From JASBTN01 sp965228805 (GTDB taxonomy: Bacteria > Pseudomonadota > Alphaproteobacteria > Rhodobacterales > Rhodobacteraceae): DNA of 64,000 nucleotides. Every line of letters begins with the position of its first letter. Position 1 is the first letter of the stretch. This document shows positions 1-9,791 of the stretch, piece after piece. The stretch spans positions 1,178,001 through 1,242,000 of the forward strand of contig NZ_CBDDIE010000003.1 in assembly GCF_965228805.1 (NCBI RefSeq). The letters run 5' to 3'. The position numbers were made by a program, and so were the translations under genes. The notes beneath the pieces are model-generated. The model was not told the origin of the DNA, searched no databases, and worked only from the letters and a program-made list of their open reading frames with translations.

Positions 1-1
1 C

Positions 2-457
2 ATGACCCAGCACATGGTGGACGGCGTGCCGCGTGATTGGATGGCGGAGGTGATGAATGTCTTCCTGATCCGCCACCCCGCGCGGGTGATCGCCTCCTAT
101 GCGGCGAAACGCGAGAACCCGACGCTTGAGGATATCGGTTTCCGCCAGCAGGCCGAGCTGTTCGACCAGTTCGGCGGTGTTGTGGTGGACAGCCACGACA
201 TTCGCGACGATCCCGAGGGGATGTTGCGCAAGCTCTGCGAGGCGATTGGGCTTGTCTGGGATCCGGCGATGCTGTCCTGGCCCAAGGGCGGGCACAAGGA
301 TGATGGCGTCTGGGCGCAGCATTGGTACGGCGCCGTGTGGAACAGCACGGGTTTTGCCGGGGCCGAGGGACCGCTGCCGGAAGTTCCCAAGCACCTGCAA
401 GATGTGTTGCAGGCGGCGCTGCCCTATTATGAGCGGATGAAGGTGGAGAAAATTTGA
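2..457 (+). CDS. sulfotransferase-like protein, 5' truncated by window edge
   Basis: The visible 151 residues are the C-terminal part of a protein that probably begins before the window; the Met at the edge need not be the start. The stretch VFLIRHPARVIASYA near residue 20 resembles the 3'-phosphate-binding region (RxP..xxxS) of PAPS sulfotransferases and related kinases, followed by a WDPAMLSWP segment typical of a small alphaproteobacterial sulfotransferase-like group. The stop overlaps the TTG start of the next gene by four bases, so the two are probably co-transcribed. The substrate is unknown, and the P-loop half needed to confirm the family lies outside. Confidence 0.6.
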   Translation: MTQHMVDGVPRDWMAEVMNVFLIRHPARVIASYAAKRENPTLEDIGFRQQAELFDQFGGVVVDSHDIRDDPEGMLRKLCEAIGLVWDPAMLSWPKGGHKDDGVWAQHWYGAVWNSTGFAGAEGPLPEVPKHLQDVLQAALPYYERMKVEKI

Positions 458-1380
458 CAGAAAAGACCGGGAGCGAAATTGAAGCGCTTCATACATTTGT
501 GGCGGATTTTGAGGCGCAGAGCAGCAGTTTCATGCGGTTCTTTCGAATTCTGCTTGCGGCCTATCTGATTTATGCAGCCCTTGCCATATTCCTGGGTATC
601 TTCGTTCTGGGCAGACCATTCTCAGGTCTTCTTTTCGCCGTTCTGGTTCCGGGTTTCGCACTGTGGGCTTGGCACGGTGCACAAAAGAAGCGCCTTCATA
701 TGCTCACCCGAACCGGTGCCTTGCCAACCCTGAGCAACATGGTCGGTCTCACCTATGAAACAAAAACCGGTCACGCTCGGGCGCGGGCAGAGCGGGGGCG
801 GGAGTTTGGTGTGGTCAAAGGCAAGGATATCTCTGTCAATGACAGCCTGTCCGGGACGTTGGGGGATCTGATATTTTCGGTCGACAACATCGAAATGACG
901 GATGATGACGGTGATGGAGGGAAGACCACGCGGTTTCAAGGGTTGGTCTTCGGTCTTGAGCCACAGGTGGGCGACTTGTCGCCCTTGGTGATCCGTCGCG
1001 CGAAATCCGAGTTTAGTCGGAAAGTTGGCGCAGTTTTTGGCAAGGCCCCACCGCTTGAGCATCGTTGGGACAAGGAAATTCGTGTAGGCGCAGACCCGCC
1101 CCTTGCTGTGTTCTACGAAAACGCGGAAGGATTGGAGCACCGGTTGGACCGTTTGGCGAAGGCTTTTGACCAAACAAAGCTGTTATTCCGCTTTCAAGTC
1201 GGCATTCAGGGTCTGGTGCAGGAAGGACCACGATTGCTCGTCTTCATGGACTCGAGTGTCCATTGGTTCATGGTGCGTGATCTTGAGGGGGATAGTGTTG
1301 AGCTGACGAAGGAGCTCAATCGAATCCTTGATGAGCTTTCACGCCCCATACAATTGGCCGAAATCTGGGCGAAGGTCTAA
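454..1380 (+). CDS. membrane protein resembling DUF3137
   Basis: 308 residues starting at TTG inside the stop of the upstream gene (TTGA overlap). Two hydrophobic segments at about residues 29-53 and 57-73 are followed by a soluble region with alternating beta-type sequence and no catalytic motif I recognise. The two-TM N-terminus with a large cytosolic C-terminal domain resembles DUF3137 proteins, whose function is unknown. Its stop overlaps the convergent SCP2 gene by four bases. The family call is inferred from architecture. Confidence 0.6.
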   Translation: MTEKTGSEIEALHTFVADFEAQSSSFMRFFRILLAAYLIYAALAIFLGIFVLGRPFSGLLFAVLVPGFALWAWHGAQKKRLHMLTRTGALPTLSNMVGLTYETKTGHARARAERGREFGVVKGKDISVNDSLSGTLGDLIFSVDNIEMTDDDGDGGKTTRFQGLVFGLEPQVGDLSPLVIRRAKSEFSRKVGAVFGKAPPLEHRWDKEIRVGADPPLAVFYENAEGLEHRLDRLAKAFDQTKLLFRFQVGIQGLVQEGPRLLVFMDSSVHWFMVRDLEGDSVELTKELNRILDELSRPIQLAEIWAKV

Positions 1381-1664
1381 CCCTTCAACAAAGCCCCCAG
1401 CTTCATCGCCACGCCCGCGTTTCCGGACACTTTCAGCTTGCCCATCATAACGCTGGTCATCGGGTTGAGCTTGCCGGTCAGAAGCTTCGTGAGGTTGTCG
1501 GTGCTCAGGCGGATGGTGCAATCCGTGTCCTGATCCGTGGTCGACGCCGCGCCGTCGGCCAGGACGATCACGCCGTCCGCGCCGCAGTCGAATTTCAGCG
1601 AGCCTTCAAAACCGCCTTTGGGCAGGTTGGCGTTGATGCCGTCGGCGATGGTGGTCAGTGTCAT
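1377..1664 (-). CDS. SCP2 sterol-binding-domain protein
   Basis: A 95-residue stand-alone SCP2-like domain. It contains the typical pattern of a hydrophobic cavity protein: a D..I.LS.DNL..LL.GKLNPM core (residues about 58-75) followed by GKLKVSGN. In bacteria these small domains bind acyl or other lipidic ligands. Nothing in the sequence identifies the ligand. It lies downstream of the GNAT gene on the same strand, 69 bases away, and overlaps the convergent membrane-protein gene by four bases. Confidence 0.8.
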   Translation of the reverse strand: MTLTTIADGINANLPKGGFEGSLKFDCGADGVIVLADGAASTTDQDTDCTIRLSTDNLTKLLTGKLNPMTSVMMGKLKVSGNAGVAMKLGALLKG

Positions 1665-1733
1665 GTGGGCCTCCCTGTGCGCACAGGCTTAGGGCGGCGT
1701 GGGGGGCGGAACAATCGGTGACGTCGCGGGACC

Positions 1734-2185
1734 TCAGAGGTCCATGACGATTTCCAGCTCGCCGTCGACAATGCGGCCGGTCTGACGAAAGCCAAGCCGC
1801 TCGTAGAAGCCCATGTTGGAATTCGGCGCATCCACCACCGAGGAGACCAGCCGGGGCAGGGACCATTCACGGGCCTGGGCCTTGCATTCCTCGATCGCGA
1901 GGCGGCCATAGCCCTTGCCCTGGTGCTCGGCCGCCACCATCAGGCGCCATAGATAGGCGCCGTCGGGGTCGTCGCCCTCGTCCAACTTGCCGTGATGAGG
2001 GTGGATCATGGCCATCAGCCCGACCGGGGTGTCCCCGTCATAAAGCCCCCAGACATGGGAGCCGGGCTCATAGGCCGCCTGGGCCAGGGTGACGGGGTTG
2101 GGGGCGACCAGGCCATCCTGATCGGCCCCCGTTTTCAAGCGAAGGAGCGCGTTCACATTCTCATATGAAACGGCGCGGCGCTGCA

Positions 2186-2186
<1 letters not shown>
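1734..2186 (-). CDS. GNAT family N-acetyltransferase
   Basis: 150 residues with the acetyl-CoA-binding motif A of GNAT enzymes (AAEHQGKGYGRLAIEECKA, about residues 85-104) and motif B near NSNMGFYERLGF. It transfers an acetyl group from acetyl-CoA to an unknown amine. The ATG shares one base with the argG stop (TGATG), so translation is probably coupled to argG. Substrate cannot be read from sequence. Confidence 0.88.
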
Positions 2187-3436
<1,250 letters not shown>

Positions 3437-3552
3437 CAGTTTCCCTTTCACGAGCGGTTCCTCGCGCGCTTAGCCGATCTTGTCGGTGGGGGCAAGGTTC
3501 GGTCGTGCGTGAGGGCTTGTCAGGGCGCGGCATTTGGGCAAGATGCGCCCTC

Positions 3553-4800
3553 ATGAGCGACTTCCTGAGAAAAGCCCGCGTGGCCGAGCAGCAGATGCGG
3601 GCGATTTTCCCCGCCACGCCGTTGCAGCGAAATGACCATCTGTCCGCGCGGTTTGGGGCGGATATCTGGCTGAAGCGCGAGGATCTGAGCCCGGTGCGCA
3701 GCTACAAGATCCGGGGCGCGCTGAACGCGATGGGCAAGGCGTTGGCGGCGGACCCGGACCAGGGCGTGTTCGTCTGTGCCTCGGCGGGGAACCATGCCCA
3801 GGGCGTGGCCTATGTGGCGCGGCATTTCGGGGTGCGCGGCGTGATCTTCATGCCGGTGACGACGCCGCAGCAGAAGATCGACAAGACCCGCATCTTTGGC
3901 GGTGACGCGGTCGAAATCCGCATGGTTGGCGACTATTTCGATGACACGCTGGCCGCCGCGCAGGCCTATTGTGCCGAGGTGGGCGGGCATTTCCTGGCGC
4001 CTTTTGACGATGAGGATGTGATCGAGGGTCAGGCGTCCGTGTCCGCCGAGATCATGGCGCAGCTGGGCCGTGCGCCCGATATGGTCGTGCTGCCGGTTGG
4101 CGGCGGCGGGCTGTCGGCCGGGATCACGCGCTTTCTGGGCGAGGTCGCACCGGATGTCGCCGTTCGCTATGTCGAACCCGAAGGCGGCGCCAGCCTGACG
4201 GCGGCCATTGCGGCGGGGGAGCCGGTCAAGCTCGACAAGGTGGACAGTTTCGTCGATGGCGCGGCGGTGGCGCGGATTGGCGCGCGGCCCTTTGCGGCGT
4301 TGAAGGACGTGCCCCTGCACCATGTGCTGACCGCGCCGGAGGATCGTATCTGCACCACCATCCTGGATATGCTGAATGTCGAAGGCGTGGTGCTGGAACC
4401 GGCCGGCGCGCTTTCCGTCGATGTGCTGGCGGACCTGTCGGATCAGATCAAGGGCAAGACAGTGGTCTGTGTGACCTCGGGCGGGAATTTCGATTTCGAA
4501 CGGCTGCCGGAGGTCAAGGAAAGGGCGCAGCGCTATTCGGGGCTGAAGAAATATTTCCTGCTGCGCCTGCCGCAGCGTCCGGGCGCTTTGCGCGACTTCC
4601 TTGAGATGCTTGGGCCGGAGGATGACATTGCCCGCTTCGAATATCTGAAGAAATCCGCGCGCAACTTCGGCTCGGTGCTGATCGGCATCGAAACCTCGGC
4701 GCCGGAGAACTTCGATGCGCTGTTTGCCAAGCTGGATGCCGAAGGGTTCGTCTGGTCGGATATTACCCAGGACGAGGTCCTGGCGGAGTTCATTATCTAG
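3553..4800 (+). CDS. ilvA: threonine ammonia-lyase (threonine dehydratase)
   Basis: PLP enzyme that deaminates threonine to 2-oxobutanoate, the entry to isoleucine synthesis. Of 415 residues, the PLP lysine lies in RSYKIRGA (K52) and the phosphate loop is PVGGGGLSAGI. The C-terminal ~85 residues (from RYSGLKKYFLLRLPQRPGA) form a single ACT-like regulatory domain, so this is the short one-ACT form. An upstream in-frame start at 3505 adds 16 residues without homology, so the ATG at 3553 is chosen. The stop overlaps the convergent Hpt gene by eight bases. ilvD lies elsewhere in the window. Confidence 0.95.
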   Translation: MSDFLRKARVAEQQMRAIFPATPLQRNDHLSARFGADIWLKREDLSPVRSYKIRGALNAMGKALAADPDQGVFVCASAGNHAQGVAYVARHFGVRGVIFMPVTTPQQKIDKTRIFGGDAVEIRMVGDYFDDTLAAAQAYCAEVGGHFLAPFDDEDVIEGQASVSAEIMAQLGRAPDMVVLPVGGGGLSAGITRFLGEVAPDVAVRYVEPEGGASLTAAIAAGEPVKLDKVDSFVDGAAVARIGARPFAALKDVPLHHVLTAPEDRICTTILDMLNVEGVVLEPAGALSVDVLADLSDQIKGKTVVCVTSGGNFDFERLPEVKERAQRYSGLKKYFLLRLPQRPGALRDFLEMLGPEDDIARFEYLKKSARNFGSVLIGIETSAPENFDALFAKLDAEGFVWSDITQDEVLAEFII

Positions 4801-5104
4801 CCAGGAAAGCCTCTTTCGATGCATCGAAAGTGGAGAAGACGGCGCCCAGGCCAGCCGGGTCGAATTCACCGGCGGCGGCCTGTCGTTCGCCGTCGCTGCA
4901 GACTTTCGACAGCGCCTCGAACCCGAGGTTCAGCGACGAGCTTTTCAGGAAATGCAGGTCCTGTTCGAACTGCGCAGGCTGTGGATCAGTGCGCAGGCGA
5001 TCAATCACCTCCTCGACCTCTTCCAAGAAGATCTCGGCGACTTCGGCGAAATCCTCTTCGCCGATTTCATCGCGCAGTTCATTCACGCGATCCCAACTGA
5101 TCAT
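4793..5104 (-). CDS. Hpt-domain histidine phosphotransfer protein
   Basis: A 103-residue single-domain protein. The phosphoacceptor motif is HFLKSSSLNLGF (His51), matching the Hpt consensus H-x-L-K-(G/S)-S-x-x-L-G. It should shuttle a phosphoryl group between a hybrid kinase and a receiver domain. Its start is 168 bases from the divergent receiver-PP2C gene, so the two probably share a control region and a relay. No histidine kinase is adjacent. Rhodobacterales often carry an Hpt gene in this position, and the partner kinase is unknown here. Confidence 0.88.
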   Translation of the reverse strand: MISWDRVNELRDEIGEEDFAEVAEIFLEEVEEVIDRLRTDPQPAQFEQDLHFLKSSSLNLGFEALSKVCSDGERQAAAGEFDPAGLGAVFSTFDASKEAFLAR

Positions 5105-5272
5105 CGGTCGTCTCCTTACGCGGTTTCGCGCCTAGGATCGCCCATCCCCCTTGCCAAGCGGTTAATGGATCCCTGCAAACAGCCAAAATTTTAGCTTTAA
5201 GCGGCTGTTAAAGCGCAACTGCGTAACTCAACCAAACGAGTCGCGGACTCGCAGTTGAAAAAAGGTCATGTC

Positions 5273-6547
5273 GTGAGTGCTTTAGTCGCGCAGAATGCCC
5301 AGCCGGAGGATCCCAGAGATACCGGTGTGGTGCAGACCATCCTGGTTGTCGACGACAGCCGGGCGCAGCGCCGTGTGTTAGGCGCTTCCCTGTCGCGCCA
5401 GGGGTATAATGTGATCGAAGCGGCCGGCGGCGAAGAGGCGTTGGCGTTGCTTGAAAGCGAAGATGTTGACCTGATCCTGTCGGATTGGATGATGCCGGGC
5501 ATGGACGGGCTGGAACTGTGCCAACAGTTCCGCGCGATGGAGCGCGAGAAATATGGATACTTCATCCTCCTGACATCAAAGACCGAAAAGGGCGCAGTGG
5601 CGCAGGGGCTGGATGTGGGCGCGGATGACTTCCTGTCGAAACCGCCCAATGCCGAGGAACTGCGCGCGCGGATCAATGCGGGCGACCGCATCCTGCGCAT
5701 GCAGCGCGAGTTGCAGGAAAAGAACCGGCTGGTCAGCGCCACGCTGGCGGAAATCTCGTCGCTTTATGACAATCTGGACCGCGACCTGATCGAGGCGCGC
5801 GAGATGCAGCAGGCGCTGGTACGTGAAAGGTTCCGCGACTTCGGCAAGGCGGAGGTTTCGGTCATGTTGAAACCTTGCGGCCATGTGGGGGGTGACCTGG
5901 TCGGGTTCTTCCGCCTGGATGAGCATCGCGTTGCGGTCTATTCGATCGACGTGTCCGGTCACGGCATTGCTTCGGCACTTTTGACAGCGCGCCTGGCCTC
6001 CTACCTGTCCGAAGGATCGCCCGAGCACAATGTTGCGCTGAAACGTGTGGCCGATGGGGTCTATTTCCCACGCCCGCCTCAGAGTGTCGCGCGTCTGCTG
6101 AACGAGATCATGCATGATGAGATCGAGTCAGATCACTATTTCACACTGCTGCTGGGGTATCTGGACCTGCGAACGGGCGAGGTTGAGATGACGCAATGCG
6201 GCCACCCAAACCCGATGTTGATGCGGGCCGACGGTGCGGTGGAATATGTCGGCGAAGGTGGCATGCCGGTTGGGCTGATCCCCGGCGCGGAATATGACAG
6301 CTTCAGTCTTCGGCTGCAGCCCGGAGAGCGGCTCATGTTCTATTCGGACGGGTTTACCGAATGCGAAGGGGATGATGGCGAACAGCTGGAAGAGGCCGGG
6401 TTCGAGGAAATCGCACAACGCAACAAGGACCTGGCCGGGGCGGATTTCTTCCAGGCGCTGACCTGGGATCTGGATCTGTTCTGCGGCACACAGGATTTCC
6501 CCGACGACCTGTCCTGCGCGATGATCGAGTATCAGCGGGACAGGTAG
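5273..6547 (+). CDS. response regulator with PP2C-type (RsbU/SpoIIE) phosphatase output
   Basis: Residues about 21-140 form a CheY-like receiver (acidic pair VVDDS, phospho-acceptor D71 in LSDWMMPGMDG, lysine in LSKPP). A coiled linker (about 145-190) and a SpoIIE/RsbU PPM phosphatase domain (about 200-420) with metal-ligand motifs GGDLVG, DVSGHG and YSDGFTE follow. Such proteins dephosphorylate an anti-sigma-factor antagonist or similar partner. GTG at 5273 has an AAAGG site seven bases upstream, whereas the TTG at 5255 has none, so the GTG start (424 aa) is preferred. The adjacent Hpt protein is the obvious phosphodonor. Its 3' end overlaps the convergent NUDIX gene by 16 bases. Confidence 0.92.
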   Translation: MSALVAQNAQPEDPRDTGVVQTILVVDDSRAQRRVLGASLSRQGYNVIEAAGGEEALALLESEDVDLILSDWMMPGMDGLELCQQFRAMEREKYGYFILLTSKTEKGAVAQGLDVGADDFLSKPPNAEELRARINAGDRILRMQRELQEKNRLVSATLAEISSLYDNLDRDLIEAREMQQALVRERFRDFGKAEVSVMLKPCGHVGGDLVGFFRLDEHRVAVYSIDVSGHGIASALLTARLASYLSEGSPEHNVALKRVADGVYFPRPPQSVARLLNEIMHDEIESDHYFTLLLGYLDLRTGEVEMTQCGHPNPMLMRADGAVEYVGEGGMPVGLIPGAEYDSFSLRLQPGERLMFYSDGFTECEGDDGEQLEEAGFEEIAQRNKDLAGADFFQALTWDLDLFCGTQDFPDDLSCAMIEYQRDR

Positions 6548-6972
6548 GCCGCAACAAAGGCACGATCCCCGGGATTTCCGAGGATCCGTGCCGCGACCTG
6601 CATCGGCGCCCAAAGCACCTCATGTCCTGGTTCGCTGGGCGGCCCATGCGGGCGCACCGGATGGGCGACATAGATGTGGCAGAGCTTTTCCGCCCAGAGG
6701 TCATACTCCGGCATGTAGGTGAACCGGCGAAACGCCCCCAGGCGGCGCGGGCTTGCAATGCGCCAACCGGTTTCCTCGAACACTTCGCGATGCAGGGCGG
6801 TCAGCGGGCTTTCCCCCGGGTCGATGCCGCCACCGGGCAGTTGCACCTCGGGTTCGGGCTCTTCCTGGTGGGTCAGCAGCAGATCCCGTCCGCGGGGCAG
6901 GATTGCATAGGCCCCCGGTCGCAGCGTATAGCGCCGTCCAACCTGCCGTGATTCGCCAAAACGCGGGATCAT
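6532..6972 (-). CDS. NUDIX hydrolase
   Basis: 146 residues with a canonical Nudix box: GGGIDPGESPLTALHREV then FEETG (about residues 46-69, pattern Gx5Ex7REx2EExG). It hydrolyses a nucleoside diphosphate linked to some moiety X in a Mg2+-dependent reaction; the substrate is not identifiable. It is divergent from hslO across 71 bases and its 3' end runs 16 bases into the PP2C gene on the other strand. Confidence 0.9.
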   Translation of the reverse strand: MIPRFGESRQVGRRYTLRPGAYAILPRGRDLLLTHQEEPEPEVQLPGGGIDPGESPLTALHREVFEETGWRIASPRRLGAFRRFTYMPEYDLWAEKLCHIYVAHPVRPHGPPSEPGHEVLWAPMQVAARILGNPGDRAFVAAYLSR

Positions 6973-7043
6973 GCCCTTTTCCCCTTGGTTGCCGCACCTA
7001 CATAGACGCGGTATGCCAAGCTGAACGCTGATAGGAAAGCCTC

Positions 7044-8051
7044 ATGAGCCTCGGAGCCAAAATCGCCTGGGATGATACCATCCTGCCCTTCCAACTGGAC
7101 AAGTCCGACGTGCGCGGGCGGGTTCTGCGCCTGGACGGCGTGTTGGACCAGATCCTGGCGCAGCACGACTACCCCCCGGCGATCGAGAACCTGGTTGCCG
7201 AAGCCGCCATGCTGACCGCGATGATCGGCCAGACGATCAAGCTGCGCTGGAAACTGTCCATGCAAGTGCGCGGCAAGGGCGCTGCCCGGCTGATCGCAAC
7301 CGATTACTACGCCCCCGAAAAGGAGGGTGAGCCTGGCCGCATCCGCGCCTATGCCTCATATGATGAGGAACGGTTGGACCCGAACGCGCCCGGCTTCGAC
7401 CAGATCGGTGAAGGCTACCTGGCGATCCTGATCCACCAGGGCGGTGACAGCAAACCCTATACCGGCATGACCCCGATCACCGGTGCCAGCCTGGCCGATT
7501 GCGCCAAGGCCTATTTCGCCCAATCCGAACAGCTGCCGACCCGGTTCCAGCTGACCTTTGGTCGCTCGATGCTGGCGGGTGGCGCGGAAAGCTGGCGCGC
7601 GGGTGGCGTGATGCTGCAGCACATGCCCAAGGCCTCGCCGCTGATGGAGCAGGATGAAAACGGCCCGAATGAGGATGGCATCATGCGTGCCGTCGACATG
7701 CTGTCCGAGGATGAATACGAGAACTGGAACCGTGCCAATATCCTGTTGGATTCAGTCGAGGAAATGGAGCTGATCGGCCCCTCGGTGGAGCCGACCCAGT
7801 TGCTGCTGCGCCTGTTCCACGAGGAAGCGCCGCGCGTCTTCGATCCGCAGCGGATCGAGTTCGGCTGCACCTGTTCGGAAGAACGCGTGCGCACCTCGAT
7901 GTCGATCTATTCGGCCAAGGACATCGCGCATATGACGACGGATGAGGGCATCGTGACCGCCGACTGCCAGTTCTGCGGCGCGCATTATGAGTTCGACCCC
8001 AAGACCCTGGGGTTCGAGGCTGAGGGTTCTGAGGCGAGGCAGGATGACTGA
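7044..8051 (+). CDS. hslO: redox-regulated chaperone Hsp33
   Basis: Cytosolic holdase activated by oxidative unfolding. The C-terminal zinc redox switch is visible as CTC near residue 275 and CQFC near 310, matching the CxC...CxxC signature. Length 335 aa is at the upper end of the family, usual for alphaproteobacteria. First gene of a rightward unit: the NUDIX gene starts inside its last eight bases, followed by ATGA junctions to the CCA-adding enzyme and the RNA methyltransferase. Confidence 0.95.
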   Translation: MSLGAKIAWDDTILPFQLDKSDVRGRVLRLDGVLDQILAQHDYPPAIENLVAEAAMLTAMIGQTIKLRWKLSMQVRGKGAARLIATDYYAPEKEGEPGRIRAYASYDEERLDPNAPGFDQIGEGYLAILIHQGGDSKPYTGMTPITGASLADCAKAYFAQSEQLPTRFQLTFGRSMLAGGAESWRAGGVMLQHMPKASPLMEQDENGPNEDGIMRAVDMLSEDEYENWNRANILLDSVEEMELIGPSVEPTQLLLRLFHEEAPRVFDPQRIEFGCTCSEERVRTSMSIYSAKDIAHMTTDEGIVTADCQFCGAHYEFDPKTLGFEAEGSEARQDD

Positions 8052-8637
8052 CCTATTCGCCCCGATCCGCGCGGCGCTGGGCCCTGACGGGGCCAGCTCG
8101 TCGGATTTCGACCTCAATCCCGGGGTCAAGCTGCCGCCCAACCGCAAGCTGCGGCCCGCGGCGGTGCTGATCCCGGTGATCGAGGTGCGGGGCGAATTGC
8201 AGGTGATCCTGACCAAGCGCAGCTCGGCCCTGAAACACCATCCCGGCCAGATCGCCTTTCCGGGTGGCAAGCTGGAGGGTGACGAAACCGTGGAACAGGC
8301 CGCCCTGCGCGAGGCGCAGGAGGAAATCGGCCTGGACCCGGCAAATGTCGACGTCCTGGGCCGACTGCCGTTCCATGAAACGGTCACCAGTTTCACCGTA
8401 ACCCCAATTTTGGGCCGGGTTAGAGCCGAATTTGACGCCACGCCCGAACCCGGCGAAGTGGCCGAGGTGTTTCGTGTGCCCTTCTCGCATGTCTCCGACC
8501 CCGCGCGGTTCGCGGTCCAGGGGCGCATGTGGCAGGGCACGAAACGGCATTATTACACCGTGCCCTGGGGGCCCTATTACATCTGGGGCGCCACCGCGCG
8601 GATGCTGAGGGCGCTGGCAGACCGGGTGCAGGCATGA
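8044..8637 (+). CDS. CoA pyrophosphatase-type NUDIX hydrolase
   Basis: 197 residues. The extended CoA-pyrophosphatase signature precedes the Nudix box: LTKRSSALKHHPGQIAFPGG, then GGKLEGDETVEQAALREA with QEEIG. Members (NudL/YeaB type) cleave coenzyme A or its oxidised forms to phosphopantetheine and 3',5'-ADP. The ATG at 8044 lies eight bases before the end of hslO and the stop overlaps the next gene's ATG (ATGA), which indicates translational coupling. Confidence 0.92.
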   Translation: MTDLFAPIRAALGPDGASSSDFDLNPGVKLPPNRKLRPAAVLIPVIEVRGELQVILTKRSSALKHHPGQIAFPGGKLEGDETVEQAALREAQEEIGLDPANVDVLGRLPFHETVTSFTVTPILGRVRAEFDATPEPGEVAEVFRVPFSHVSDPARFAVQGRMWQGTKRHYYTVPWGPYYIWGATARMLRALADRVQA

Positions 8638-9791
8638 CCCGGATCAACGACGATTGGCTGACGGCACCGGCGGCGCAGGCGGTTTGCGCCATGTTGACCG
8701 ATGCGGGGTTCCAGGCGCTGTTCGTCGGGGGATGCGTGCGCAACGCGCTGTTGGGTGTGCCGATCTCGGACATCGACATTTCGACCAATGCGACACCGGA
8801 TCAGGTTATTGCGGCGGCCAAGCGGGCCGGGTTCAAATCGGTGCCGACGGGGTACGATCATGGCACGGTCACGGTGGTGGTGGATCACGAACCCTTCGAG
8901 ATCACCACATTCCGCAAGGATGTGGAGACCGACGGGCGCCGCGCGGTGGTGGCCTTTGCCAAGACCGCCGAGGAAGACGCGCACCGGCGCGATTTCACCA
9001 TGAACGCGCTTTATGCGCGGCCGGATGGGGCGATCGTTGACCCTTTGGGCGGGCTCGAGGACCTGCGCGCGCGCTACCTGCGCTTCATTGATGTGGCCGA
9101 GGATCGCATTCGCGAGGATTACCTGCGCATCCTGCGCTTCTTTCGGTTCCACGCCCATTACGGCAATCCCGAGGGCGGGTTGGATGCGGAAGGATTGGCG
9201 GCGATTGCGGCAAACTCCGCTGGATTAGAGACGCTTTCAGCCGAACGGGTCGGATCCGAGATGCGCAAGCTTCTGTTGGCGCCGAACCCGTCTCAATCGC
9301 TGGCTTCGATGGCGCAATGCGGGGTCCTGGCCCGGGTTCTGCCCGGGGCGGAGGCGCGGTTCTTGCCGGTGCTGGTGCACTTGGAGGAACAGGCCGGGCT
9401 GGCGCCGGATGCGATGCGGCGGCTGGTCTGTCTGGGCGGCGAAGGGTTGAAGGATCGGCTGCGCCTGTCCAATGGCGAAGCCAAGCAGCTGGATCAGCTG
9501 CGTGATGCCCTGGCCGATACTGCGGGTGATGCCGAACTGGCCTACCGCCTGGGCGCGGATCGGGCGCGGGATGTGGCGCTGCTGCGGGCCGCGATGACCG
9601 ATGGACAGATGCCGGGTGAATTGGAACAGAGACTTGTTTCCGGCGATCAGGCGCGCGGGACCTTCCCGGTCTCGGCACAGGATCTGATGCCCGCCCATCA
9701 AGGCGCCGCGCTGGGCGCGCGGTTGAAGGAGCTGGAGGCGCGCTGGATCGCCTCGGGCTTTGCGCTGACGAAAGAGGAGCTGCTGGCATGA
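8634..9791 (+). CDS. cca: CCA-adding tRNA nucleotidyltransferase / poly(A) polymerase family
   Basis: Class II nucleotidyltransferase of 385 residues. The N-terminal head carries VGGCVRNALLG and the metal-binding DIDIS (aspartates of the DxD motif). The neck contains RRDFTMNALY and the PLGGLEDLRARYLRF block followed by EDYLRILRFFRFHA. It adds or repairs the 3' CCA of tRNAs; poly(A) polymerase activity cannot be excluded from sequence alone. The start chosen is the ATG overlapping the upstream stop. A copy of the repeated AWTAGAGMC motif lies in the coding region at 9222-9232. Confidence 0.93.
   Translation: MTRINDDWLTAPAAQAVCAMLTDAGFQALFVGGCVRNALLGVPISDIDISTNATPDQVIAAAKRAGFKSVPTGYDHGTVTVVVDHEPFEITTFRKDVETDGRRAVVAFAKTAEEDAHRRDFTMNALYARPDGAIVDPLGGLEDLRARYLRFIDVAEDRIREDYLRILRFFRFHAHYGNPEGGLDAEGLAAIAANSAGLETLSAERVGSEMRKLLLAPNPSQSLASMAQCGVLARVLPGAEARFLPVLVHLEEQAGLAPDAMRRLVCLGGEGLKDRLRLSNGEAKQLDQLRDALADTAGDAELAYRLGADRARDVALLRAAMTDGQMPGELEQRLVSGDQARGTFPVSAQDLMPAHQGAALGARLKELEARWIASGFALTKEELLA
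9222..9232 (+). repeat. oriented motif copy 1 (GGATTAGAGAC)
   Basis: Inside cca; followed by GCTTTCAG. Plus orientation. Confidence 0.55.
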
